A DNA stretch of 64,000 bases from assembly GCA_951640165.1 (NCBI GenBank), contig OX621237.1:7936001-8000000 (forward strand). Reading direction: 5' to 3'. The position numbers were made by a program, and so were the translations under genes. The stretch comes from Pseudoips prasinana. Lineage: Eukaryota; Arthropoda; Insecta; Lepidoptera; Nolidae. Below are positions 1 to 10,023 of this stretch, one piece after another (position 1 is the stretch's first letter; each line of letters begins with the position of its first letter). The notes under the pieces were generated by a model, which had not been told where the DNA came from, ran no database searches, and worked only from the letters and a program-made list of their open reading frames with translations.

Positions 1-1239
1 ATCAAAATAATTTTTGTTTGGCTAAGAATTCTAATTTCAAATTAATTTTATTTTAAAAACATGGATTCTTTTTTCCAAAAGTAGTCATTTCTTTATTGAT
101 TAGTGTTACATTTTCATCGCATTTCAATCTTTTTCGTCATCATGGATACGTTAAAAATTCGAGTAATTATGGAATATGAGTACCGTCGTGGCAGCAACGC
201 GGCACAAGCGGCACGCAACATCAACGACGTTTACGGAGCTAACACTACAAACCAACGCACCACCTGTTATTGGTTTGCTCGCTTCCGTTCTGGAAATTTC
301 GACCTGAAAAATGAACCTCGCGGTCGTCCGAAGACTTTGGTCGACAATGACGAATTAAAGGCGGTTGTGGAAGCTGATGATACACAATCTACGGCTGAAT
401 TAGCAGCAGCTTTCGACGTTAGCGTCAAAACAATATTGGTCCATTTGCGTCAAATTGGCAAGGTAAAAAAGCTTGACAAATGGGTGCCCCACGAACTCAA
501 TGATCGCCAGCGCGAAGTACGCGTCGAGACGTGCCTTGCACTGCTCAACAGACACACAAATGAAGGAATTTTGAACCGCATTGTTACCTGCGATGAAAAA
601 TGGATTCTGTTTGATAACCGCAAGCGCTCAGCAAGTTGGTTGGATCCTGGTTCAGCACCTAAACAATGCCCCAAACGAAAACTTACCCCTAGAAAAGTGA
701 TGGTCACTGTTTGGTGGTCTAGCGCCGGTGTGATTCATCACAGCTTCTTACCAAACGGGGTGAGCATTACTGCAGATGTGTACTGTGAAGAACTGAGCAC
801 AATGATGGAGAAGCTGGCGCATCTCCAACCAGCATTGGTCAATCGCTCGTCTCCGCTGCTCCTGCACGACAACGCGCGACCTCATACTGCACAGCAGACG
901 GTCTCCAAGTTGCAAGAACTGGGGTTGGAAGCTCTCCGTCATCCGCCCTACTCACCAGACCTTGCGCCTACAGACTACTACTTTTTCCAGAATTTGGATA
1001 ACTTCTTGGCGGGAAAAAAATTCAATACCCGAGAGGCAGTACAAAATGCCTTTGAAGAATTTGTTGCCTCCCGTCCAGCTGATTTCTTTAAGAAGGGCAT
1101 CAATAAACTGCCACTGCGATGGCAAAGATGCATTGATTGCATGGGTGATTACTTCGATTAATACAAATAAAAAAATTCATGAAAAAAATTCGTTTAAATT
1201 TTTTCATACAAAACGGCAATTTCATAGGTAAAGACCTAT
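1..1239 (+). mobile_element. mariner (Tc1/mariner) DNA transposon, left end outside window
   Basis: The transposase gene is followed at about 1203-1239 by a sequence whose reverse complement begins AGGTCTTTACCTATGAAAT, which looks like a mariner terminal inverted repeat. The matching left repeat is not in bases 1-141, so the element starts before the window. An AT-rich 3' untranslated stretch lies between the stop codon and the repeat. A TA target duplication is possible just after the repeat (tata at 1239-1243) but cannot be checked without the left end. Confidence 0.85.
142..1161 (+). CDS. mariner transposase, intact, 339 aa
   Basis: Cut-and-paste transposase that binds the element's inverted repeats in the nucleus and catalyses excision and TA-targeted integration. 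The N-terminal third has paired helix-turn-helix DNA-binding character (MEYEYRRGSNAAQAARNIN start; GRPKT linker). A WVPHEL motif precedes the catalytic domain. The triad is visible as TCDEKW, LLHDNARPH and SPDLAPTDYYFF; 34 residues separate the second and third aspartates, the DD34D signature of mariner. Length is as expected for the family (about 340-350). The reading frame is also open upstream to 103, but that start is GTG; the first ATG (142, context atcATGGATACG) gives the usual mariner N-terminus. No stop or frameshift is seen, so it may be functional; activity is not proven. Confidence 0.93.
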   Translation: MDTLKIRVIMEYEYRRGSNAAQAARNINDVYGANTTNQRTTCYWFARFRSGNFDLKNEPRGRPKTLVDNDELKAVVEADDTQSTAELAAAFDVSVKTILVHLRQIGKVKKLDKWVPHELNDRQREVRVETCLALLNRHTNEGILNRIVTCDEKWILFDNRKRSASWLDPGSAPKQCPKRKLTPRKVMVTVWWSSAGVIHHSFLPNGVSITADVYCEELSTMMEKLAHLQPALVNRSSPLLLHDNARPHTAQQTVSKLQELGLEALRHPPYSPDLAPTDYYFFQNLDNFLAGKKFNTREAVQNAFEEFVASRPADFFKKGINKLPLRWQRCIDCMGDYFD

Positions 1240-1465
1240 TATAACATATTATACTTATCTCCTTACATCTTACTTGCTATATATGGCACGTATTTTTCAT
1301 AACGCAGGTACTCGACTCAAAATTCGAAAACTATATATACTTATGTGGCAATCGTAGTTGAAACGTGACTATTTCAGCTCAGTTCAGTAATATCTCTCTC
1401 GCTCTCGTGCGAAGTAGTGCCTACTGCAAGTTCCTTGACGGTTTTTAATTTATTTAGCCCGGAAA

Positions 1466-2290
1466 ATGGCATATAAAGCGCTCGAAAGTTGTGTTCGTGA
1501 GTTACAAAAGACGATTCTCGTTCTCAGTGATAAAGTGGACACATTGGAAACTAAAATAACGACTCAAAATGCTATAATAATTGATCAAGTTGATATCATC
1601 AAGAATTTGGTCTCAAAAATTGAGGGTAATAATGTAAACCCCAAATCAACGAGCGCTCAAACCCATCCAGCGGTCCAGCGACCAATTCGTCAAGCACGTC
1701 AAAATGTAGTCGGTACCGTTTCAGCTGATAAAAGCGCTGCAATGTCTCAGGTGACAAACGAAATATCGAAGACACCCGAGGTAAGCCGAACGAAATCAGT
1801 TACTAATAATAACGTTTCGACAAGCCAACTAACTCAAGAAACAGAATTGGCCGGTGTGGCCACTAAATCAACGGAGCGTGCAACCAAGAAAATTAGCGAC
1901 TCAGAGATTTTGTTCAACAATAATGATCGTGAAGGTTGGAAAACAATCAATCGCAAACGTAGATCACGCCAAATAGTAACTGGTGCAGGAAAAGTAGATG
2001 ACGAACTAAAAACGGTGGAGCGTATGAAATATATTCAGGCGTGGTCATTTACTCCGGAAACCACAACTCAAAATGTACTTAACTATTTAAAAAAAATACA
2101 ACCATGTGACGAATACATAGTCGAAAAACGGGAAATCAAAACAGACAAACATGCAGCATTTGTAATAGGTTGCCCCGAGAGTATTTATGAACGACTCAGC
2201 TCACCGACTTCGTGGCCGCCGCGTGTAAAGGTATCAGACTGGTTTCGCGTGCGCCCCCGTGTCGAGCGGGGCGCTGGCGAATGCAACTAA
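1466..2290 (+). CDS. LINE ORF1 protein, 274 aa
   Basis: Presumed RNA-binding chaperone of the LINE ribonucleoprotein. Residues about 5-55 form a heptad-like coiled coil (repeated L/I spacing from ESCVRELQKTILVLSDKV onwards). The middle is polar and low in complexity. A basic patch NRKRRSRQ lies at about residue 164-171, followed by a compact domain with WSFTPETTTQNVLNYLKKI, resembling the C-terminal ORF1 domain of CR1/Daphne-like LINEs. No CCHC zinc knuckle is visible. It starts at an ATG after ggaaa and overlaps the ORF2 frame by 32 bases. The frame is intact. Confidence 0.75.
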   Translation: MAYKALESCVRELQKTILVLSDKVDTLETKITTQNAIIIDQVDIIKNLVSKIEGNNVNPKSTSAQTHPAVQRPIRQARQNVVGTVSADKSAAMSQVTNEISKTPEVSRTKSVTNNNVSTSQLTQETELAGVATKSTERATKKISDSEILFNNNDREGWKTINRKRRSRQIVTGAGKVDDELKTVERMKYIQAWSFTPETTTQNVLNYLKKIQPCDEYIVEKREIKTDKHAAFVIGCPESIYERLSSPTSWPPRVKVSDWFRVRPRVERGAGECN

Positions 2291-5249
2291 ACCAGTTCCC
2301 ACAACAGTGCGACGGAGCCGCAGCGGTAACACGTATGATTCGAGCAATGTTGTGAATGTGCCCGTTACGAATAGGTTAATAGTATGTCATCAAAACATTG
2401 CGTCACTAAATCAAAAAACTCAGCGACTAGAAGTGTTGTTAAATAGTGATTTGAAGTGCGATATACTTGCGATATCTGAACATTGGCTGGGGGAAATGAG
2501 TTTAAAATGTGTTCATATTGAAGGTTATAAATTAGCCTCATATTTTTGTAGAAAACGAGTAATGCACGGTGGGTCGTGTATCTTTGTTCGTGAAAACATT
2601 AAATGTATTGAGTATTTTGACTTAGTGGCCATATCAACAGAACAATATTGCGAAATATCCGCAATAAAACTAATAGATTATAATTCTACCATTGTGTGTA
2701 TATATAGGACGAACTTGATTAATTCTAATATTTTTTTGGATTATTTTGAAAGATTGCTCGATAAAATAGACGATCTAGGCATTGAGTGTGTGATAGTTGG
2801 AGACTTTAACATTAACACATTAGGTGGTTTAAACAGTGATGTTAAAAGATTGAGTGACATTCTGTCAGCCCATAATATGACGAATCAGGTGGATTTCCCT
2901 ACACGAATCACAGTATCCACAACCACTTGTTTAGACCATGTCTACACGAACATGTCGACTAGTGCGATCACCACAGAACCAGTTACAACTCATTTGAGTG
3001 ACCACCTAGCAGTTAAAAGTGAGGTACTATGTGTAAAAAACAATGCTCGTAATATGCCCCGCTATATTCGAATGTTTTCGAAAGAGAACAAACGTAACTT
3101 TTCTGTGTCTGTAGATAGTGTAGACTGGAATGAAATAAAGTTGCGCAATAGTAATCCGCTCACGATGGCTACCGCGATTATTAATATAATTTCAAACAAG
3201 CTTGACATTTGTTTCCCACTACGGAAAGTGAGCCACACCATTAAATATGACTCATCTTGGGTAACGCCAGATGTTAAGGATTTTAAATTAATATTGTTTG
3301 ACTTTATTGCAATTAGTGAGCGTAATCCGAATAATATAATACTAACTAATTTTATTACTGACATGAAAATATATTTTGACAATTTAATTTATGACACAAA
3401 ATCTAGACATTATTCAAATTTAATTAAAAACTCTCACAATACATGTAAGGCAATGTGGGCTGTTGTGAACAAGGAGAGAGGAAAAGATAACACACCCCGT
3501 CTTGACTTTACTAATATTGTTAAGGATGTGGATGGGTAACCGTACCACTCAAAAAAATCTGCATTGGACGCTATGAATGCTCGTTTTCTAGGAGCAGTAA
3601 CTGCTTGTGGTGCACCTTGTGCTGATTTACAGCGTGTGAGAGATGAGCTCTATGCTGTGAGCCGTCCAGCTGACCGTTCACTACGGTTGAATCCGTTCAC
3701 AGCTGATGAGGTGTACCAGATCATTGTAACGCGTATCACACCTAAGCCGTCGAAAGACACGTATGGTATTTCGATGAAACTCATCAGGTTAGCGGCTATA
3801 CCTTAAGCACCCGTCCTTGCCGATCTTTTCAATTTATGTTTGAAAGAAGGTGAGTTCCCTGCACCATTGAAAAATAGTAAAATTTCACCACTTTTTAAAG
3901 GTAAGGGGAAAAAGGACTGCATCGATAACTATAGGCCAGTGTCGATTATTCCCACGGTGGCAAAGATTTTCGAGAACGGCCTAAGTTCCCGCTTAATTAA
4001 GTTTCTGACGACTACAGACGCCCTTACGGATAAACAGTATGCTTACAGAGAAGGTAGATCGACCACAACTTTGACCCGTGAACTCATACGCCAAGTACTA
4101 GCTGCCAAGGAGGACCGACAGCAGGTAGCTTTGATATGCTGTGATTTGTCAAGGGCGTTTGACGTGGCCGTCCGCGCTGTGATTGCTGTAAAATTACAGC
4201 ACTATGGAGTGGATGGCCCGTCACATGCACTATTGACAGAGTTGCTGCATGACAGATTACAAGTGGTGGTGGGTTGCGAGGGCAAGGAAAGATCAGACCC
4301 ATTAAAGTCGACGATAGGTGTGGCACAGGGCTCGTCGGTGTCTAATATTTTATTTTCGTTGCTCCTAAATGATCTGCCGAATACCGTAACTGATGCTGAA
4401 ATACTAATGTACGCGGATGACGTCGCGGCCATAGTTACAGCGAAGACGGTCGATCATTTGGAGCAAAAGCTAAATAAAGCAGCTGCCCAGCTTGATCAGT
4501 GGTTCCGTATGAATGGACTTGTTCTCAACGTAGCAAAAACTCATTTCATTCACTTTGTACTGTCAGGCCGGTCACAAAGACCTCTGACGGTATCGGCGAA
4601 TGGAGTGAGCATTGCGCAAGTTGAAACAACTACATTCTTAGGGTTCGAGATTGACAAGTGCTTCAAGTGGGATAACCATATTGATAAAATATGCGGAAGA
4701 TTAGGGAGTGCATGCTTCGCCCTCGGCCGATTGCGTAAAATAGTGTCAGTGGCAGAGGTACGCGCGTGTTATTTTGCTACGGTGCATTCGCTGCTCCAAT
4801 ATGGTGCGGAGCTGTGGGGACGCGCTGCAGACTGGGAGCGAGCATTCAGAATGCAGAAACGTGCCATCCGGGCAATAGTTAATATACCACATGACGTATC
4901 CGCAAAGCCTCACTTTAAAAAATTGGGTATCATGACGTTACCTTCAATAGTGCTGTACCAAGTTGCAGTGTACGTTAGGGTAAACATAGACCTGTATACC
5001 AAGCGGAGTGAGATACACACCTATTGCACACGGCATAGCAATAAGCTGACGTCGGTACCGAGGACACTGACTAAAACATCCAAAACTACTCATGTTATGG
5101 GCTGCACAGTGTATAATAAACTACCATTGAGCATATCAAGTGCCCCAACCTTAATGAGTTTTAAAACTCGGTTAAAACGGTGGCTTATCGAGCAATCGTT
5201 CTATTCCATTGATGAATTTATCCATTTCAAATCTAATATGTTGACATAA
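2259..5249 (+). pseudogene. LINE ORF2: APE endonuclease plus reverse transcriptase, broken by two stops
   Basis: One continuous frame of about 996 codons interrupted only by TAA at 3537-3539 and TAA at 3804-3806; both flanks continue in the same frame, so these are point nonsense mutations. The endonuclease domain (about 2380-3040) keeps ICHQ-type N (VCHQNIASLN), LAISEHWL, VIVGDFNINT, TCLDHVYT and LSDHLAV. Reverse transcriptase motifs: NYRPVSIIPTVAKIFE, ICCDLSRAFD, GVAQGSSVSNILFSLLLNDL, and YADD at 4410-4421 with both aspartates, then FLGFEID. The C-terminal region ends with a tryptophan-containing tail at 5249. No RNase H or zinc tail was recognised. No ATG opens the frame (2259 is GTG; the frame is open from 2229), so translation would need coupling or reinitiation from ORF1. 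Confidence 0.88.
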
Positions 5250-5470
5250 TAATATGTAATTTATGATTTTGACTTGCTGACTATGTTGTGACCTATTTTC
5301 TTTTTTATGCTTTTGAACAAATTATTATGTATTTGACTCAAGTTTAGTTTATAGTATTTTTGATTTGACATATTTTGACATTGTTTAGACATTTAATATA
5401 TTTTTGTAATCATTTTCATGACATGTAAGAAATCTTACCAATAAATGACTATTTGACTATTTGACTAATA

Positions 5471-6421
5471 AGATCTCTTCGAGATTATATTGTACGAGAC
5501 TGAAGCATGAATGTCAAATATCTTTGCTTCTAGTTACACTGATGCTACTAAATTCCAAGCATTTTCTTGTTTAAAACTTTAATTGCGCTAAAAATATATA
5601 TGAAAGCCATAATTTCTACACAATATTACCAAAATTTAAACTAATCTCGAGAAAACAGTGCCGATATTTGTATACAAAATAAGCCAAGACAGGATTATTA
5701 TGATTATACAGGGTGCGCCATAAATCATTTGTGATTTGTGAAGCTTTGGAGCTACAAATAAAACTAAATATATAAAAATCAAATACACTGCGTATTTGAC
5801 TTTTATATATTTAGTTCGACTAATAAAAATATTAAAAGCGTCTCCTGTAAACTTACTTTTCAATGATTAAGTTTATAGTTAGATTTTGCTCTTTAATGAA
5901 TCGAGGTACTTGTGTTAATTGTTGTAACCAAGCTTTGGTTAGTTTGGGTTAATTGGTGTTATGCCATAATTACCAAACATTTATTAAAGACATGTTTTTA
6001 TTATACTATGCCTTTCTAAACTTATATAAAACAAAATAAAAATTTAAGCTAATTTCAAATAATCTGACTAGTGTTCTAAATTTATATGACATGCCATACA
6101 GTTCACTGGATTGTTAAAAATAATGTTATAACGATTTAGGTTTAGCCTGTACATATACTCGTAGATAAAAGTGTTAAATACATTAACAAATAAATATTAC
6201 AACTAAATGTTTAACAAATAAAATTATGTCCAAAAAGAACACAATAATTATATTTTATAGTCTTCTACACTCAAACTATTATTATATCTATAATTTAATA
6301 GGTATCAAGTCAGGCGTCACCGATCTGAATGTGATGGTTTACTTACGTTGACTACTCAGAAAAACGAGCATATAGAATTTAAAAAGTTTAAACTCTTCCA
6401 TACCGACTGATTTTGTCGTGA
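5471..6421. other. AT-rich stretch with one strong hairpin
   Basis: No gene is seen. Bases 5763-5786 and 5792-5815 are inverted copies (24 nt arms with one mismatch, 5-nt loop) built around ACTAAATATATAAAAATC. The rest is AT-rich and matches nothing else in the window. Confidence 0.6.
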
Positions 6422-6449
6422 CGTGTGAACGTAACTAATAAGTTACGTT

Positions 6450-6834
6450 CACACGGCTACATATCAACCTATACATTTCCAATATATGACGGTCACCATA
6501 GCCTAGTTGGTAGTGCTCCTGCCTACGAAGCTGGTGGTCCTGGGTTCGAATCCCGGTAAGTGCAAATATTTGTGTGATGAGCACGAATATTTGTTTCTGA
6601 GTCATGGATGTTTTCTATGTATTTAAGTATTTATCTATCTATATAAGTATGTATATCGTCGCCTGGTACCCATAGTACAAGCTTTGCTTAGTTTGGGGCT
6701 AGGATGATCTGTGTGACATTGTCCCCAGATATTATTATTATTATTAATATATGCTGACCTCCCATTGTATGGAAATCCTATATAACGCGGATCAACTTAT
6801 ACTGGAAATGTATTCCTTGATATGTACCCGTGTG
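6450..6834. mobile_element. MITE-1 copy (foldback type) split by a SINE
   Basis: The left arm begins CACACGGCTACATATCA and the right arm ends with its reverse complement (GATATGTACCCGTGTG, 6819-6834). Three other copies (46623, 57132, 61608) are only about 115-120 bp; this one is long because a SINE sits inside it at 6489-6745. Copies are flanked by TA, suggesting a Tc1/mariner-like origin; at this copy only the right TA is clear. The left arm also pairs with bases 6422-6436 just upstream in a 15-bp perfect stem with loop AATA. Confidence 0.75.
6489..6745 (+). mobile_element. SINE-A copy, tRNA-derived, with 8-bp target duplication
   Basis: The head has an RNA polymerase III A box (TAGCCTAGTTGG) and a perfect B box (GGTTCGAATCC), as in a tRNA gene, followed by an unrelated body and an (ATT)n tail. 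AATATATG is found on both sides (6481-6488 and 6746-6753), an LINE-type target duplication, so the insertion into MITE-1 is clear. A second copy lies at 60381. It is not a tRNA gene: the tRNA-like part runs into a 180-bp body. Confidence 0.85.
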
Positions 6835-7440
6835 TACACAGTCTTTGCCAATATACTATAAAGCAAGCTAAGCATATTCTTATATATTCCCTGAAGAAAT
6901 GGTTCCGTAACAAAGACATAAGCGCTAAAAATGGTAAACCGTTAAACGTGATATGATTTATAAAAGTACTATATTTACTATTCTAAAGAGACGACTCAAA
7001 CACAGAACGATTTAAAGAATTTAAAAAGCATATGGAAACTTTAAAAGTACGTTAATTCTAAATATACTAGATGAGGATGTGGGATATTACTATGAGTTGA
7101 ACTGTTTAACCCTCGTGATAGACAAGAGGAAATCCGTGTTCAGTGGGTGTTAATTAAACACAGAAAACATGTTTTCCCACAATGTTTTATTTCCCAATCT
7201 ACCAACATTCTTAATGATTGATGCATTAACTGAATCTTTAACAGACATGCTTCAAATGCTCGGCTTTTACGTAGAAAGCATGTGGGTGCCAAGCTTTATA
7301 TGAGATATAGCGTAGCGTTTTTTCGTTCTATGTGCAGTATGACTGTGGAAGTGCCTTCACCTAAAATAGTATACACTTTAAATAATAGAAATACGTGTAC
7401 ATGAGTATTCTTATTCTTCTGGTGGCGGCTATTGCCAGTC
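6835..7440. other. AT-rich stretch without recognisable feature
   Basis: No open frame of note, no repeat shared with the rest of the window and no strong inverted repeat was seen here. Confidence 0.5.
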
Positions 7441-7930
7441 CCCGGAGGTCCTGGTAACACTGCGTCCAGTGATGAACTATTGTGCTCGCCACTCCAACTA
7501 AACTTCCCTGTCTAACCCTGCAACATAGATAAATTGCAAAATCTTTTTGGCAGGAGCATCGATAACATCGTCCTGGTGCAAGAAATGTTGGCCCAGGACG
7601 GTGTTACGTTTATGCATCAGTGGCACAAAGTGACAGAGCAGGTGTAGAGGTGTTTCGACCGCGTTATTGCAAAATCTACACACTCTACAGTCTCCAATGC
7701 CCACCGTAGACAGGTGTTTCCTGAGACGGCAATGTCCCGTTAACACCCTAGTTATGATGCATAAATTCCTCCTATTAAGCGCGAGGGCTTCGTTTGCAGT
7801 ACGTGGGTAAGGTCGATAGTCTACACCGGTAAGGTTTGCAATACACGTTGCAAGTTATAGTCACTACTTGCGTGTCTAGGGACAACCAGCAACCGTAATA
7901 GAGCTTAGCGCAATCGGTCTGCTCTAATAA
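7441..7930 (-). pseudogene. LINE ORF2 C-terminal remnant
   Basis: On the minus strand, 7746-7498 encodes 82 residues with MLTGHCRLRKHLSTVGIGD then a CRVCRFC...H...C zinc-like cluster. This combination resembles the conserved C-terminal tail after the RNase H domain of R1/Jockey/I-like LINEs (LTGHG...CPLCG...ET..HLL..C). The regions on both sides give the expected weak coding continuation but hold stops. Clearly a decayed fragment; assignment to a clade is not possible. Confidence 0.6.
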
Positions 7931-8127
7931 TAATTACCTAAACTTCCACAGTATATGTAGAACAAAACGTGGATGATCATCGTCAGCCTTATCATTACGG
8001 TAGCCGAAAAACGCCCTCTGCCGCAATGACTAATGTTCTTTTAGGAAAAATATTCTCTACAAATGTCTTGCGCTAACAGCATTTCGCAGGTTCCAGCAAC
8101 ATAAAACAGGCATGATAGCTGTGCAAA

Positions 8128-8205
8128 TCATCATCATATCAGCCGAAAGACTGCTGGACAAAAGCCTCCTCCAAAAATCTCCACAATTGCCGGCCCGCCG
8201 CACCC
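8128..8205 (-). repeat. RTE-1 LINE tail fragment
   Basis: ATCATCATATCAGCCGAAAG and the following sequence are the reverse complement of the 3' end of the RTE-1 repeat, which encodes ...ALGEAFVQQWT and ends in (ATG)n. Other copies lie at 12685, 16875, 19443, 30319, 33253 and 54604. Confidence 0.7.
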
Positions 8206-8916
8206 AGAGCTTTAATTAATACACCTAGGTACTTAATTCAAGTAATGATGCAGTTTTAATAATACAAATATTTTTTTGAATATTTACCAACGCTGTTAAT
8301 GTATTAATGTTAACAACAAATTATGTTTTGGTTTCAAACAAATGAAAATCTAGTTTTATATTGAAATAAAAAACTAGATAAGAAACAATTTGTATTGCGT
8401 TGTTATCGCACAGTTGAATCCGTCTACTACTGTGAGTACGTAATACACTGACGAAATTCATACATAATCGTTTTCACATTTTGGACTTCCTTTTGACGTC
8501 ATTCCGCACATAAACGATCCTAAATTAATCATTGTTATCTTAAGATGTACAAAATGAAAAACGAATATACTATCTATATTGAGTAGCTATTACTACGTAG
8601 CAATTCTTTCACAATATCTATAAATCAGACGTCACGTTTACACAAATCTTTTACACGTTTCACTGCATATTAACGATTATAAAACAAGATGTCTACATTT
8701 TTAAATGGCCATATTGAAATTTGACTGTGAATAATATAATTTTCTAGATAACGAACTTGACTTATGGATATCTAAATTTTGTTTTATAGTATTTTTAACA
8801 ATGCAAAGCGTAAATATAAATTAAAAAATGGCGAATCATATACTTTATTGTCCAGGGAGTCTCGAAAGTCGAATTATCATGTTTTTCTGTCATGTTTTTA
8901 GTAACAAATCTGAGAG
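8206..8916. other. AT-rich stretch without recognisable feature
   Basis: AT-rich, no open frame with coding character, no shared repeat seen. Confidence 0.5.
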
Positions 8917-8925
8917 ATAGCACCT

Positions 8926-9203
8926 TTTTTTTGATAAAGCGGGAGGAATGCCTACGCATGCCACCCGCAAAAACTGCCTGGGGGTGGGTATGTCGGACCC
9001 GCACCTAGTAAACTCTTGGTGCCTGATGGGGGGAACCCCGGGAACGCGGGTATGCTTCTCCTTTTGAAAAATGTCCCTATGGTCGGGACACATACCCTGG
9101 GAGGGCTCTGAATGCCCTCCCCTAATGCCGACTCCTGCCAGTCCGGCACAGCGACTGCGCCACAAACAGATCGCTGTCTTCCCGGAGCTGCTTTCTGATA
9201 GAT
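8926..9203 (-). mobile_element. GC-rich retroelement insertion with poly(A) and 9-bp target duplication
   Basis: A GC-rich island in AT-rich DNA. ATAGCACCT occurs on both sides (8917-8925 and 9204-9212), and the left end is a run of T, that is, a poly(A) tail of a minus-strand insertion. The minus strand has open frames but none with a recognised domain. A related segment, cgacatacccac...gcgggt...gcat, recurs at about 20590-20685, so it is a dispersed family: either a SINE or a 5'-truncated LINE. Confidence 0.75.
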
Positions 9204-9212
9204 ATAGCACCT

Positions 9213-10023
9213 AAATCCTTCGTAAAAAATTCTAAATTTATGTGCCGGTGTGTGTTGTTTGTAGCTTACCAACACAACACCTATACCTGATTCGTAGAGG
9301 ATTTTTGAGATTATAACTTTATGACGTATATTGTCAAAAAATTAAACAGAAGGCACTGAGATTTACTTTGTAAATACATAAACAACTACTACATTTATTT
9401 TTAACAATGGATTATAAAAAATACAATATTGAAAGCATTCCCTATCGCATAAAAACTCGGATAGGTTCACACAGACAGCGGAGATATCACGTAACATTTT
9501 CAGGAATAAAACATACCGTCGTAATGTTAACTTAGAATGTTTGAAGTCACTTAAAATATATAATTACATTACATATACATTATGATGGCTAGGTAATTTA
9601 CCCGTCTAACCAAGTTATTACTAATAATATAATATATTCTTTATTATCACATTTTTACATGCATCATTCTTTAGTACAAGTTGATACACAAGAAAAGATC
9701 AACATTTTTTTGCAACAAGTAATATAAATTCTTATATAAATACTGATTTGCAAATATATGTAATATTTCACAAAATAGCTTAAAAATATGTTTAAAGAAT
9801 ATATTTAACTATGCTTAAAGTATATATTACTATAAACATTATACACGTATTTTACAGCATTTTACGCATTGTAAAGCGTAAATCTAAATTTATATTATAG
9901 TCTGCTTTTAGTACCTACATTCACAGCTAAACATACAACAGTTTAAGGAAAAATATTTAGGTGTTATTAATATATGGTTAAAATATTACTCAGTAATTGT
10001 TATCATTAATTATAAATATGTAA
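9213..10023. other. AT-rich stretch without recognisable feature
   Basis: Nothing beyond low-complexity A/T runs was seen. Confidence 0.5.

Larger units (their letters stand above)
1300..5470 (+). mobile_element. non-LTR retrotransposon (LINE), APE type, Jockey/CR1-like group
   Basis: A two-ORF LINE with 5' untranslated region, ORF1, ORF2 with endonuclease and reverse transcriptase, a polyadenylation-like AATAAA near 5442 and a 3' end made of tandem TATTTGAC units at about 5446-5466. Short 3' tandem repeats instead of poly(A) are typical of CR1/Daphne-like LINEs. The 5' boundary is not sharp: the region 1300-1465 contains CTCTC-rich sequence that looks like 5' UTR, but no target duplication was found. 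ORF2 carries two nonsense codons, so this copy is not autonomous. Confidence 0.85.

Noticed and set aside
103..141. Longer N-terminus for the mariner transposase
   Set aside because: The upstream extension begins with GTG; the first ATG is at 142 and gives the usual mariner N-terminus.
6489..6565. tRNA gene
   Set aside because: A and B boxes are perfect, but the sequence runs into a repeated 180-bp body with an ATT tail and has a target duplication, so it is a SINE head. The same applies at 11309, 27745, 49664, 52624, 60381 and the minus-strand copies.
8890..9275. Minus-strand frames of 106-107 codons as a host gene
   Set aside because: They lie within an insertion with poly(A) and a 9-bp target duplication, and two frames overlap for most of their length.
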